Shown: positions 47,135-57,939, counted from the first letter of the stretch. The stretch: 64,000 bases of DNA from Amblyornis subalaris (GCA_018881555.1 JACAXG010000024.1:8861662-8925661); one strand, 5' to 3'. Notes: generated from the sequence alone by a model not told the origin. Program-made: numbers and translations.

Positions 47135-49575
47135 GTGCTCGGCTGCCCATTTCCCGAGCCCAAGGAGGGCTGCCTAGTAACATGAACCGCTGCCCTGCAG
47201 ACATCTGCCATATGGTTTGGCTTTCCACACCAAGCACAGAGATACAAAGGACCTGTGCCCCTCCGTGCCTTTCTTCCCTGCTTCTTGCTGGCCTGAGCAC
47301 TCCTCTGCTTCCACTGCCCACCCTGAGGCCCTGACCAGACCAGCCACGGGGTGGCAGCCACGGCAGCCACTTTATAAGTAGTGGTGTCCACCTGTGCACA
47401 GACCTCAATCATTTGACATATAGAAGGTTCACCAGGAATTGCTCTGATCAGCTTTTTGCACTCGGCATTGCAACGAGTCTTGGCAAGGTGTGTAAGAAGC
47501 AGCACCTTTGCATTGTGATCCTTTACCTGCCTCTCAATGGAGGCAGTCAGTCTCTCTGCAAACTGCAAGAAGGATTCACTGTCCTTCTGTGCAATGTCTG
47601 CAAATTCTTCCGCTGGAGCTGCCAGTTCGATGGTCAGGATCACTGCTGCCATGCCTGTCTCCTGGCATTGATCTAGCACCGTGCCATCCAGGACGACCTG
47701 CCTGCGAGCACCAGCATAATCGCCTGTGCCCATCAGGACATCAGTGCCAATCCCACGTCTTGGATCCTGCTGATCCAGCATGGCATTCTGCTCTACCGTC
47801 TTAATTGCCAGCTGCTGCCATTTCATTTCAAATACGTCATATTGCAAAGGCAGAAAGAGAACCTGAGCCAGAGACCGGATGTCATGAGGCACTAGTGAGG
47901 AAGCATTAAAGACTCTGAGACGNTGCATGACCTCACTAGACCCTAGACCATATTTGCCAGCCGTCTCTCGGAGCTCTATCAAAGCCTTCCATGGCAGAGC
48001 CTGATGTGTGTTGCGTGGAGTACCAGCAACGACAGGAAAAGCCTGAAGTTCACCTGATGAACCAGCAGCACCTGCTGCGTCCTGTTCCCCAGCGTCCACA
48101 AGGACTTCAGCCACCACAGGGCTGGGGGATCTGCCTTCACGAACTGGCGGGCAGCGTGCCTTCACACGATCGCTCACGTCGTCAAGCTTCGCTTTCACCT
48201 CCCCCCAGAACCTCGCCTGATCCCGGGGACGGACTGTCACTGTACAAGGCGGTAAGTTCCACAGGGCGGCTGAGGAGGAACCACCATTCTGAGATCCGGG
48301 ACGGGGAGTGGGCAGCAGCTTCCCAGCCATCTCTCCGCCTGCGCTGAAAACAAATGGTGCGGGGACCACGCCCGCTGCTGCCTCGGAATCCATGGAATCC
48401 CGCGGGGCTGCAGTCGCGCCTGCCAGCACCTGGCCCCAGCCAGTCAGAGCGCTGGTCACGCTGCGCGGAGCTTCGGCGGCGCTCGCAGCCACCGCCCACG
48501 CCGCCGCCCGTGCAGCCGCTTCTGGCCGTGCCGCCGCCGCCACTGCCCCCCCGGCCGCTGCTTCTGCCACCGCCGCCGGATCACTGGAGCCAGCAGGGAG
48601 CCGGACGCATGCTGGCGGCCCCGCGCTGGCTGGGTGGCGCGCACAGCGTCTGAAATTGCCCCNAGCAGCATACTGCCCAGGGCGCGGAGTCCAAGCGCCN
48701 GCATGCCCCACTCCGAACGGGGGGCACCCTCCCCGGGGCGCGGCACATCGTCCAAGTCAATCAAGTCTCCAGCTTCGGGCTCGTCCAAGACAGACTCTGA
48801 TTCTGCCTCCTCCGAGCCGGCCAGAGACCCACCTGCAGCCCCCACCCCCTCCGCATCAGAAGCGGCAGAGGACGGTGCGAGCAGGACTCGAGCCTACCCT
48901 GGGGAGTACCGTGTAGACACCCCACAGTTCGGACATTCTGCCGTCACGATCACGCGAGCCAGCAGCTCCGCCCGGTCCCCCTGTGCTGGAAAGGCACAAA
49001 GGAATGGGCCCATGCCTCTGCTTCCTCCGTCCCACAGCGCGGGGCAGGAGGAAACGGCACTACTAAACTCCCAGCTGCCGAGGTGGGGGGGAAGACGCTT
49101 CCCTGGGGCTCCCTGAGGCCAGCTCGTCCTCGGGGCTGTTCCAAATCTCATCCCCCACCTCGGCCTGGGCCAGGAGAGGGGACTCGGGAGCTATCTGAGA
49201 CCCGGACTCCCCTTGCACATCCCCCGCCTCCTGTTCAGAGAGGGCTCCCGGCTCATTGAGGGAGCCCATGGGGGTGGAGGCGCCCGATGAACTGCTGCTG
49301 CCTTTAATAGCAGCATTTACGTGTTGCCAAGAAATCAGCAACCCAGCAACATCCAGCTGGAAATCAAGAGCCAGGCTGTCGAGGACGGCTTTGCCTAACT
49401 CTACCCAAGCCACCTTCGAAAGCACATGCCCAGGCTCTGCAAAAAGACCTCTGTCCTTTCCCCAGAAATAAAGTTTCTGCAAGTCCGCTCCAGGGACCGA
49501 GACTTCAGCTGTTTCCAGCGCTATCTCCAACACTCTCAATGCCAAGGTATCGCATGAGGGATTCATAATATCCAT
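47002..49575 (-). pseudogene. gag (matrix, capsid, nucleocapsid), broken
   Basis: The structural polyprotein. The start is the ATG at 49575, about 50 bases after the primer-binding site. The N-terminal matrix-like part stays open to a stop at 49065-49063. Continuation then appears in other frames: a Pro-rich stretch VVPFPPAP in one, and an acidic SGEEAES-like stretch and LIDLDD in another, with a further TAG at 48896-48894. An Ala-rich linker returns to the original frame by about 48,600-48,700, where two ambiguous bases lie. From 48711 the frame is open to 47002: capsid with a major-homology-like region (QKDSESFLQFAERL, about 375-390) and one CCHC zinc knuckle (492-505). At least two frame changes and two stops make it non-functional; some may be sequencing errors in GC-rich runs. 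Confidence 0.85.
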
Positions 49576-49597
49576 TTTTAAACAGCCCTAGCTACCT

Positions 49598-49613
49598 AGG
49601 GGAAAAAACCCCT
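49598..49613 (-). other. hairpin in the proviral leader
   Basis: AGGGG-(six-base loop)-CCCCT is a perfect 5-bp stem located between the primer-binding site and the gag ATG. On the minus strand it is followed by AGGTAGCT, a weak donor-like site. Leader hairpins often serve packaging or dimerisation; that role is inference only. Confidence 0.4.
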
Positions 49614-49627
49614 GACAACTTACGAAA

Positions 49628-49645
49628 CACTGTACGGGTCCTCCA
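49628..49645 (-). other. primer-binding site
   Basis: On the minus strand, 18 bases starting TGGAGGACCC follow the 5' LTR after two spacer bases, the standard position for the tRNA primer site. The string matches no tRNA 3' end that I can recall without mismatches; the first ten bases are closest to tRNA-Gln and the middle to tRNA-Ile. The primer is therefore left unassigned. Confidence 0.65.
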
Positions 49646-49647
49646 GA

Positions 49648-49982
49648 TGTCACTCTAGGACATGAAATAAGCACACAAGACGCAGTTGTCAGGGTCCACA
49701 GCCAGGGCAGAAGCCAAGGAAGCCAAAGGGGAAAAGACGGAGAGCAGCCTCTGCCCTCGGTCTTTATTTATATGTTTTCAGAAACCACTGTGGATTGGAG
49801 GATGGGAATACCACCTCCTACTGTCCACTGGTCAACGGAATTGTCTATCATATAGGTTAGGAATTCAAAAACATCAGGCCGGTTACAATAACAAGAGCTA
49901 TATTTATACAAAAGTGCGTGAGAAACTATTTGCTGAACTTAAAACACTGCACAACTAAAGAACTGCAAAATGCAGGGCTACA
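49648..49982 (-). repeat. 5' LTR of the provirus (335 bp)
   Basis: This is the promoter-carrying copy for transcription leftward. It is colinear with 43225-43559 with six substitutions and has the same merged TATA/polyA signal at 49773-49763. Its outer edge abuts the CAATTG duplication at 49983-49988. Confidence 0.95.
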
Positions 49983-49988
49983 CAATTG

Positions 49989-50070
49989 ACCTTTTGCCCA
50001 CCTGGTACACATGGGTTCGTGTTCAGCCATGGCCCAGCCCAGCTTCAGCCTCCCACCAGGGAGGTCCCTC
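49989..50070 (-). mobile_element. CR1 LINE, right arm (continuation after provirus)
   Basis: Directly after the duplication, ACCTTTTGCCCACCTGGTAC and GTTCGTGTTCAGCC continue the CR1 antisense order that stopped at 43224. This shows that a single CR1 copy was interrupted. Similarity fades after about 50,070. Confidence 0.7.
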
Positions 50071-53003
50071 TACCTCAGTCACTGCTTTTTCCTCCCACTG
50101 AAATCACTTCTGCTGTGGCAAAGTACAACATGATGCTGTGAAAAAACCATTCCCCCTCCAAATTACTGTGTTTGCTCTGACTGGCTGCCCTCCAAGCAGC
50201 TCTTCAGCTCAGCAGAACTTCCTGATTTTTTTTTTCCAGGTTGCCTTTCAAAAATCAGGAGCCACCTTGGAGACAGGATGAGAGAAAAAAATCTAGTACA
50301 AAATCCAGATATTCCTAGGCAAGATTCAGACATCCTCAAGGTATTTTGCTTTATCACCACCTCTGAATTGTGTATGGGGCTTGTGGTCACCCGATAGTGC
50401 CAGGGCACAGAAACTGCTATCACAGTTCCACCTTGATTTTTGGGCATAACACCCAGCACACCTCACGGAGGCTGGGGATTTCCCTTCCTTAGAGACATGG
50501 GTTGTGTCACTGGGAAACTGGGAATTTTTTGGATGATTCTGTACCAAGCCAGTGAGTATGTCTGAGGGCAGGGGATCTTCTTAGCTACTCATGCCGCAAA
50601 TAGGAACATCATCCATATGGTGCCTGCTTCCACAGGCTATACTGGAGAATGTCCAAACTGATCCTTAAACTCTTAATAAGAAAAAACCCCTCCATTTCTG
50701 TTCTGGAAAATCTGATGGAAGTTTATTAGATGCTTTCATAGATTTAAAAGTGACTGATGAAGTAATAGGAAACAAGGATTAGAGAAAAGATTATTCCCAG
50801 ACTGGGGAGAGGTTAATGGAGAGTTCAGACACCTTGGCACTTAGTATTAGATTATTTATTAGTAAATTGATGGAGGAAATGGGAAGCGAATTGGCAGACA
50901 GCAGGGCAAGCAAAAGTAAGGTTGTTTCACTTGAAAGGCCACGGATGAGAGACCAAAAATTTTGCAATTATTACAGTGAAGAATTTAATACTGTTGAGAA
51001 GCATATAATAATAAATATTAACATATTAATATTTAATCTGTTGAGGAATATTCATCAATGGAAATTGATGAATTCCACCCTTCAAAGTACAAAATCACAT
51101 GGAGTTTTGAGGTTTTGTCATTTTGGAAAATATTTCTGTTTAATTACATTACCAAAGCACTCTATAGACATGATTTGTGGGTTCAAACAAATGCAGTGTG
51201 TAAAACAGAAGAGGAAAAGTCCCTTTTTTTGTCAGACATATGCTAAAGACCTACATACTAAAATGTGTCCCAAATATTTTTCTGAAAGGCTGGAGGCTCA
51301 AGTGAAGGACTGTGTGTTGGTTTCAACTCCTAATTTACCTGGATTCTCATAGCAGATGAGCAGATCTGATAGAGAAGAAAACCGAACTATAAACAAACAA
51401 ATAACCAACAAAGCAACATCATCCAGAAGCTGGGCTACCCATCCGGCTGTATCAAGAAATAGCAGCTCTGAATTGGTACAGTCTTATGTTTCACAAAGAA
51501 GTCACTGAAATGGCGTTTGGACTGTTTATACAGTGTATTTTTTTTTATTACGAATATTCATGTCAAGCTTCTAAAACCCCTTTATTTACGTACTGTTTGT
51601 CTGGGGAATACACCTAAAAGTTGAAATTTATGAGTTCATGGTTTGAGTATTGGGGCGCTAGAGAGTAATCCAAAGTATTTTGTGGATAATTTGTTATAAA
51701 TGATTATGCAACTCAGCTCAGCTGTTTAAATGAAGATTAAATACTTACGGGATTTCAACCAAGATCTTGGCTCCTGAAGTTAATATTCTACAAGACCATG
51801 CAGACACTAAGGAGGGCAAGAATCTGTCTTCTGAAGAAAGCTCTGTGTTTAAAATCCTTGCTTTTGAAAGGGGCTGGATTCTTTGCCATTGTGACTTTCA
51901 AATTAGGATCCACAGATCAATCTGGGAATTTTAAAGGGACCTGCAAAGTGCAACTGTAAAAGTGGTTTATTCTTTACAGTCCATTTGCCCCACTGAACCC
52001 ACTATTGCACTTTTTAGGATTTCACACATCAAAAAAAGATTAACAAAATAAAGTTAAACAGAAACAAGTTCCATATATTATGTCTTCCCCAAAACATGCA
52101 TTCTCATGAGGGATTCCATCTGCCAAAAGTATTTTTAGGAGCATGATTTGGAAATAAAATCACTACTACAATAATAATTTGATGTTAATTTCTCTTTAGG
52201 CAAATGCCACTGGAGAAGTTTTAATAATGCTGAGGCAAAACCACACTCCTTAAAAAGTAGGAGACAGTTTCCAGATTTTTTTTCTGTATATTTGCACTTC
52301 CAGCTGCCTCAGCTTCACCTGTTCCTCCTTATTGTTTTTTCCCCGAAAGATATTAGTTACAATTCAAGAAATGTGTGAGAAAAGTCTGAGGAGAAAAGAA
52401 ATTTACCCACTCAAGTGGAAATCATTAAACTACATGCTGTAGTAACAATAATTTTGAGACTTATTAAAGCATGGGGCAGACACAATAAAATCATTTTTGC
52501 TTTTAATTAATAGTAACCTATTTCTTTTCCATTTTCAATTCAAAGGCTGCTCACATTCAGGCCCTTTACTTGTCAGTAAAACCAGCTTTACTAGCACTTT
52601 TCATGGCTCAGTGCCCAAATCACAACTTTACTAGTTAAAAGGGAGCAAGACAAGAGCCCTAGGGCCAGGCAGCACCTCCATGGCCAAGACAGGAACAGAA
52701 CCAATGTCCTTTTAATATAATAAGTGGAACAACTCCTGCCCCATTATCCCACCTCTTGGTATCTTGGTGCTTGCAAAACAAACGGTGAGAAGAGACCCAA
52801 AATCTAACACTGCCTAGACTTCATCGTGGCATGTGCTTCTGATCTGCTAAACCGGTGGGTTGAAGGGGTTATCCCCTTCCAAAATAAAGCCCTATACAGC
52901 AGCTATTGCTTAGCACAGCCCTTCTCTCTCAAAGCCTGGTGATGTCCAGACAATATGGTCAGCATGAGTCACTTTTTAAACTAAATCCCCAAAAATAAAC
53001 CTT
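50071..53003. other. unannotated AT-rich sequence
   Basis: I see no recognised gene. A 178-codon plus-strand frame at 50816-51352 has no domain I know and lies in AT-rich sequence, so it is probably chance. Confidence 0.4.
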
Positions 53004-53008
53004 CAAGT

Positions 53009-54028
53009 TGTCTTGGTTTAAAAGACAGGTGTCTGTCATGGAAGGTGGGAACCTTCCTGGAATAGGAAGGGTGACCCCCTCCCTCCAAATTATTATACCC
53101 TTGAAATTACAGGGCTCTCAGGCTGGAGATATGGGAAAAGGAATAACAGCTCTTTACTTAGGGTGTATATAATGAGATAAACAAATAGCAACNATAAGAA
53201 AACGGGAGAAAAACCCATAACAATCTTTTCTCACCTGTTGAGCAATGTCCCTTTTTGGCGTAGTTATTACCACAACCAGCAGGGGGCACTGTTGGTTCTG
53301 AGAGAGGCAACAGCTGCAGTGACTCTTGCAGCTGGCAGGGGGCGCTGGCAGGGCCCCTGAGGCACGATGGTTCCCTGGGGCTGCAGGGGGCACTGTGGCA
53401 CGAGTGTGGTGACATCTCCATGTGGCAGTGGTGGCTTTGGGCATGAGGAAGGATGGGAGGCAGCTTCCCTCATGCAGAAACCACAGCAGATCATAGTCTC
53501 AGAGCCCAACACACAGGGATAACTGTGGCAACACACGGCAAGCAGGAGCCCCACGGGAGGTGGCCCCTGTCCTGGATCTCAGCACGGGGGCAGCCACGGC
53601 AACACACAGCAGGCAGGAGTCCAGCAGGGAGCAGCCCTGGTCCTGGATGTCAGCACAGGAACGACTGTGGCAGCAGAAAAAAAATAGGGCGGGCAGACCC
53701 AAGTGAACCAGAGCACCCGTCTGCTCCCAGCAAATGCTGACTGTTCTCTATTCCCAATGGGGCACAGAGCAATATACCCCCAGCTAGGAGACTTCTAAGT
53801 CACAATGTGGCAGTACCCCAGCAGGATACACATACACGTCAGCACACGGTGCTGCTGCTCCGATCTTGAAGCAGAAGAGGGAGCAACTCCCAGCCCCGCC
53901 CTCACCCAGACCCTGGCCGGGCTCACAAGCATAGCGATACCCCCAAGCTGGGAAGGGGGAAGGGGAAGAAAGAGAAACAATAACAAATTTGGGTACAACC
54001 TGAATATGGGATAACAATCCCCAAGACA
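53009..54028 (+). mobile_element. solo LTR, TguLTR5-like (copy C)
   Basis: A 1,020-bp element starting TGTCTTGGTTTAAAAGACAGG and ending CCCCAAGACA, with a perfect 5-bp duplication CAAGT (53004-53008 and 54029-54033). It is the reverse complement of copies A and B in its first half. Shared blocks include CCTCCAAATTATTATACCC, GGGCTCTCAGGC and GCAGGGGGCACTGTGGCACG. Its second half matches copy D. One ambiguous base is at about 53,193. No internal retroviral sequence is attached. Confidence 0.87.
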
Positions 54029-54098
54029 CAAGTATAATAAGGAAACACCATTCCAAGATTAATAAAATAATTTGAAAATATCCATGTCCTGCAAAGGG

Positions 54099-54142
54099 TC
54101 ATAGAGTCATAGAACCATCTGGATTGGAAAAGCCTTATCCTG
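54099..54142 (-). mobile_element. short CR1 3' tail fragment
   Basis: TCATAGAGTCATAGAACCAT then GGATTGGAAAAGCC matches the terminal tandem octamer region of CR1 on the opposite strand. Only about 45 bases survive. Confidence 0.6.
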
Positions 54143-55249
54143 CTCTCTTAATTTGGTGAAAACAGCCCCCCGGCTTGTTCTCACTGATTATTTGTGTGTT
54201 TATGAGAGTGCTGACCTGAGGATCCTAAAGAAAGATGGTTTAGTAGTAAGTACAACAAGTAGCATACACATCCTCTAATGAGTGTTTTGAATGTTAACCA
54301 AGGACAGAGTGTCACATTTTCTCCATTTGAGGATTTATGATTTTCAGGAAACTGCTGTTATTGTATAGCCTAACCAAGCCTTACCTTCCACAGCAGTATC
54401 ACTGAGCGGATGGTGTGAAACCCTGTTTGACATCCTAATCTGACTCAAAGCTGTAAAGTCATACACCCATAACAATAATTTTGTGTGTTAAAGCTGTACT
54501 GCAAAGTCCTGCTTTTCCCTCAAAGCATTCACAGCCATAGGCCAGCCATGATTATCGCATCAAGGGAATGCTACTTCTGAAAGCACTTCTCAAGGAATAA
54601 GAATCTTAGAAGTCTGCAAAATGTAGCTTTTAAAATTTAAAACAAGTGTGAGAATTTGGTCTTACGACATTTTTTTACTCCTGTAGAAACTAGGGTAAGT
54701 CAGTCAGTATTCAGTTGGGAGCCAGATTCAGAGGAGGGGATGTTAGTTTTTAAGCAGTAAAATATGAGTCATTTAAAAGTTGTAATTTGGAAGCTTTGTT
54801 AGTATCTTTTTAGATTCTATATTTTGTCTAGAATATACTATTAACTGTGTATATATATAAAATATAATAATTTGTTATAGCTACGTGGTATGCAGAGTAG
54901 TATAAAATTCATATACTAAATTAAAAATTAAAATAACCAGAGAGCAGATAATTAAGAAAATCTAAGTACTAGATTTGTAGTAAGTACTAACGCTTTGTGG
55001 CCAAGTGAATAATTTGTGATAATAGCATCTGACACAGTATTTTGACAGCAGTATATAAATAAATGTTAAATACTCCTATTAGTAATTCTATCTAACAACA
55101 CACAGATAGTAACAAAACTCCATAGATGACTAGCTCTCACATGAATTCCAGTTTCAGACTCGTACTTCAGCTTTCTCCTCTCTTGCCATTTCCCTGCTCT
55201 AAACAGCAGTAGTTTAATTACTGAAACCTGCTCAGTTAAAAGGGAAGCA
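54143..55249. other. unannotated AT-rich sequence
   Basis: Strongly AT-rich with short TATA tracts (about 54,850-54,870). No gene recognised. Confidence 0.4.
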
Positions 55250-56135
55250 CCTTGCTTCCCCAAGCCTTCCCTTGCCTTATGGACCCTTCCATGTCCTTCA
55301 ATTGCCCTTCTTACCACTCCGTTGGGTTGCATGGACTTGTTCAACCATCCCCAACCTTGACTTCCATACCTCTTTTTTACTGGCCTTGCCTTGCCTGTTC
55401 CTCCTATGACGCTCGTTGCCTTGCCTACTCCTCCCTTGGCTTGCCTTTCCTTTCCTACCCAACCTCACATATCATTGCCACTTGTGACCATCCCTTGCTT
55501 TGCTTTGTTTCTCCATACTTTCCTTTGCCTTACAGACCCCTTCCTGTCCTTCTCTTGCCCTTCCTACCACTCCATTGCCTTGCACTGCCTTGCTCACCCA
55601 TTCCCCACTTTGACTTCCCTCCCTCTTTTTTACTGGCTTTGCCTGCTTCTCCTATGACTCACATTGCCTTGCCTACCTTTTGGTTGTCTTGCCTTTCATC
55701 CCAGCCTTGCACTTCCTTGCCATTCCTGACCATCACTTCCCTTGTCTTGCTGCCCCTCCGTGTCCTTCCCTTGCCCTTCCTACCACTCCATTGTATTGCA
55801 TTGCTTTGGTCACCCATTCCCCACTTTGGCCTCCCAACTACTTTTTTCCTGACCTTGCCTTTCCTTGACTGCTCTTCCTATGACTCTCATTGCCTCACCC
55901 ACCTCACAGTTGCCTTGTCTTGCAAACCCAATCCTTGCCTTGCATTGCTCTGCTAACCCTCCCTTGCCTTTCATTGCCATGCATGACCATCTCCTGCCTT
56001 GACCTGCTACTGTTTTCTTCTCTAGTCTTGCTTTGCTCTGCTTTTTTCCTCTCTTCTCTTGCCTTGCCTTATCTTTCCTACCCACCCCCACATATCCTTG
56101 CCATTCCTGAGCATCCCTTGCTTTACCTTGTTCTC
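55250..56135 (+). repeat. CCTTG satellite, block 1
   Basis: An imperfect pentamer-based repeat dominated by CCTTG/TTGCC on the plus strand. Longer units recur every 210-260 bases, each carrying boxes such as CACCCATTCCCCACTTTGAC, TTTTTTCCTG, and CCTATGACTCTCATTGCC (near 55,598 and 55,812, with a decayed copy near 55,342). The low frequency of TAA/TAG/TGA leaves long open frames (234 codons at 55252-55956), which are by-products. The block stops abruptly where ERVL integrase sequence begins. Confidence 0.85.
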
Positions 56136-56830
56136 TAGCCCTGGTGTTTATAAGGCTATTTTTTAAATGAGTTCCGTTGTCCAACTCAATTCTTTCAGCA
56201 CTGTCATGTCACCACAGGACTCGTTTTTCAAGGCCCAAAATGGTGTTCCAGGCAGTGGCATGAGACACATGGTACATGTCCAGCCATCCAATNGTGTCTT
56301 CTACTGTCGTCAGTAAGTAACACTTGCCTTGGTGTGTTTGTGGAAGTGTGATGCAAACGATCTGCCAGGCCTCCCCATAATTCTAGACCACCACCCCCTA
56401 GACCACAGGGACTTTACCTACTTGGCCTGCTTGGTTGCAGCTCATGTTTCAAAATCATGGATTACCCGGGAAATAGTGTCCATGTAGAAGTCCATCCCTC
56501 AGTCGTGGGCCCATCAGTATGTCACATCCCTTCCCTGATGACCTGAGACATAATGGCCCCACCAAGATAGAAACAATGTCTCCCATGTGTTGCCAGTCCA
56601 GATCTACCTGTGACACTTTAATCTTGGCAGCCTGATCCACCTGTTTGTTGTTGCGATGCTCGTCGTTAGCCCAGTTATTAGGCACAGATGGACTTTCATT
56701 ATCAGCTTTTCTACCCAGGCAGCAATGTCTTGCCACACTTCAGCAGCCCGCATGTGTTTCCCTCTGCACTGCCATTTGACCTTTTTCCATTGTTCCAGCC
56801 ACCCCCACTGTAGTGTATGAAATGCAAGAG
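56136..56830 (-). pseudogene. ERVL-type pol fragment (RNase H end to integrase)
   Basis: On the minus strand, in several frames, are an RNase H/tether-like WLEQWKKVKWQCRGKH...VWQDIAAW, then NNWANDEHRNNKQVDQAA and VDLDWQH, then an integrase core reading out at a DNGTH motif near 56,175. These are characteristic of HERV-L/MuERV-L-like (class III) pol. There are several frame changes and stops, and one ambiguous base at 56,293. The sequence ends inside the integrase core at the satellite boundary, so the last catalytic residue is missing. It is non-functional. Confidence 0.72.
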
Positions 56831-57123
56831 ACACAGGCTGAGAATGAGTGAATCTGTATTTTGCAAAATAGAATCAGCTTGTATACAGTAAAACTTGCTA
56901 TGTTCAGCGAAACTTCAAAAGCCAATTCCCTGAGTCCTGTAAATTCGGCTGTTAGCTTTCTTATCAGAGCCAAGTTAGCAGAATGTCTTTCCTGCCCTCA
57001 GGCCTTTGTGTGAAAAGCACCACTGATAACAGCAGAAGATGTCTTCACAATAGGAGGTGTCTCCAGGGTCTTATCGCAGGTGATAGCTTCACAGTGGGTG
57101 ATGGCTCCTCTGCAGGAGCTGGC
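56831..57123. other. insert of unknown origin between ERVL fragments
   Basis: About 290 bases without retroviral similarity separate the two halves of the RNase H region. I could not determine ends or a duplication. It may be another small insertion. Confidence 0.35.
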
Positions 57124-57312
57124 TCAGCTTATTGTGCAATCCACACCATTTGGTACCATCCATGAATCAGTGTAGAGGTAGAGTGTTGGCCACTTGCTTG
57201 GCGGTATCCAAAGACATCCTGGATGACTTTCAGCTCTGCAACCGGACTTGATCCACCTTGTCCCTCGGTGTGGGAAATGAAGTTTCAGAGACCTTGCAGG
57301 TGCAGAGTACAT
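57124..57312 (-). pseudogene. ERVL-type RNase H fragment
   Basis: The minus strand has a short open stretch ending with WPTLYLYTDSWMVPNG. The TDSW motif contains a catalytic Asp of retroviral RNase H and is typical of the ERVL group. It lies upstream (minus sense) of the integrase fragment, in the right order, separated by a 290-base insert. Confidence 0.62.
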
Positions 57313-57323
57313 AAACAGCTTTG

Positions 57324-57930
57324 TGTTTGAACAGATAGAAATGGATACATGTTTTGATCTGAGGCCTTGGCAAAGGCTGCCTGAGTTAGAACAGTGAGCT
57401 TTTTACAGTTTAAAGCAAAAACGTAATTTTGTAGTTTTTAAATAAGTATGCTTTATAAAAGTAGAAATGTTTTTTTAACAAGTAAAAGCATGTTTTATGT
57501 AAAAAATAATAGTGATAAGTAAAAGAGTTAAGAATTTTGAGTTTAGCAAAAAAACATATATAATAGAGTTTCTTAGAAAGTTAAAATGTAGCAATATGAG
57601 CCTGTACAACGGGCCTTAATAGCAATATGATGATTGGTTAAAAAAAATATGCATTGCAGTAAAATCATACAGTAGTGATTGGTACAAATGTGTTAGCAAG
57701 CTTTGTGGCATTTGCTTCTTGGCTTAAAAAAGTATATAAAGCCTTGTAGAAAAAAGTAGAAACCTACTTCGGCTGCTGCTACAGGGGCATCTGTGCCTAC
57801 TTCAGCTGCTATTGCTGCTATTGTTACTGTAACTGCTGCTGCCTTTGATATTAGAGATGTTGTTCGCACGTCTCTCCTCTCACCCTTCAATAAACATGAG
57901 ACTGATTCAGCAATAAATCATCTCCGTGAC
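57324..57930 (+). mobile_element. LTR-like element inserted in the ERVL remnant
   Basis: It begins near TGTTTGAACAGATAG and contains TATATAAA at 57733-57740 followed about 150 bases later by AATAAA at 57889-57894 (and a second at 57912-57917). This is a promoter/R/polyA order on the plus strand, opposite to the surrounding ERVL. Its first ~70 bases (TGA-CAG..., GATCTGAGGCCTTGG) resemble the start of the LTR at 61400. R is rich in GCT triplets. No target duplication was found, so the ends are approximate. Confidence 0.5.
57733..57740 (+). promoter_or_regulatory. TATA box of the LTR-like element
   Basis: TATATAAA, with polyadenylation signals downstream at 57889 and 57912. Confidence 0.45.
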
Positions 57931-57939
57931 ATCTCTCAG

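Larger units (their letters stand above)
43225..49982 (-). mobile_element. ERVK-like (class II) provirus lacking env, 6,758 bp
   Basis: A full-length but defective endogenous retrovirus read right to left: 5' LTR (49648-49982), primer-binding site, gag, dUTPase and protease, RT-RNase H-integrase, purine tract, 3' LTR (43225-43559). The dUTPase between gag and protease, successive frame changes between gag, pro and pol, and the 6-bp duplication point to a betaretrovirus-like class II element. Only about 50 bases separate the integrase stop from the purine tract, so there is no env and no trace of one, as in intracellular retrotransposing lineages. The two LTRs differ at 6 of 335 positions by my count. 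It lies inside an older CR1 copy. Eleven isolated ambiguous bases fall within it. Confidence 0.95.

Noticed and set aside
48308..48916. 202-codon plus-strand frame opposite gag
   Set aside because: A shadow of the Ala/Pro-rich gag linker on the other strand.
50816..51352. 178-codon plus-strand frame
   Set aside because: AT-rich, Ile/Lys-rich low-information translation without a known domain. Probably chance.
55252..55956. 234-codon open frame in satellite block 1, with many similar frames to 63,400
   Set aside because: Codons repeat the satellite (Pro, Leu, Cys, Ser and His rich), and equivalent frames appear on either strand wherever the repeat does. The repeat simply lacks stop triplets.
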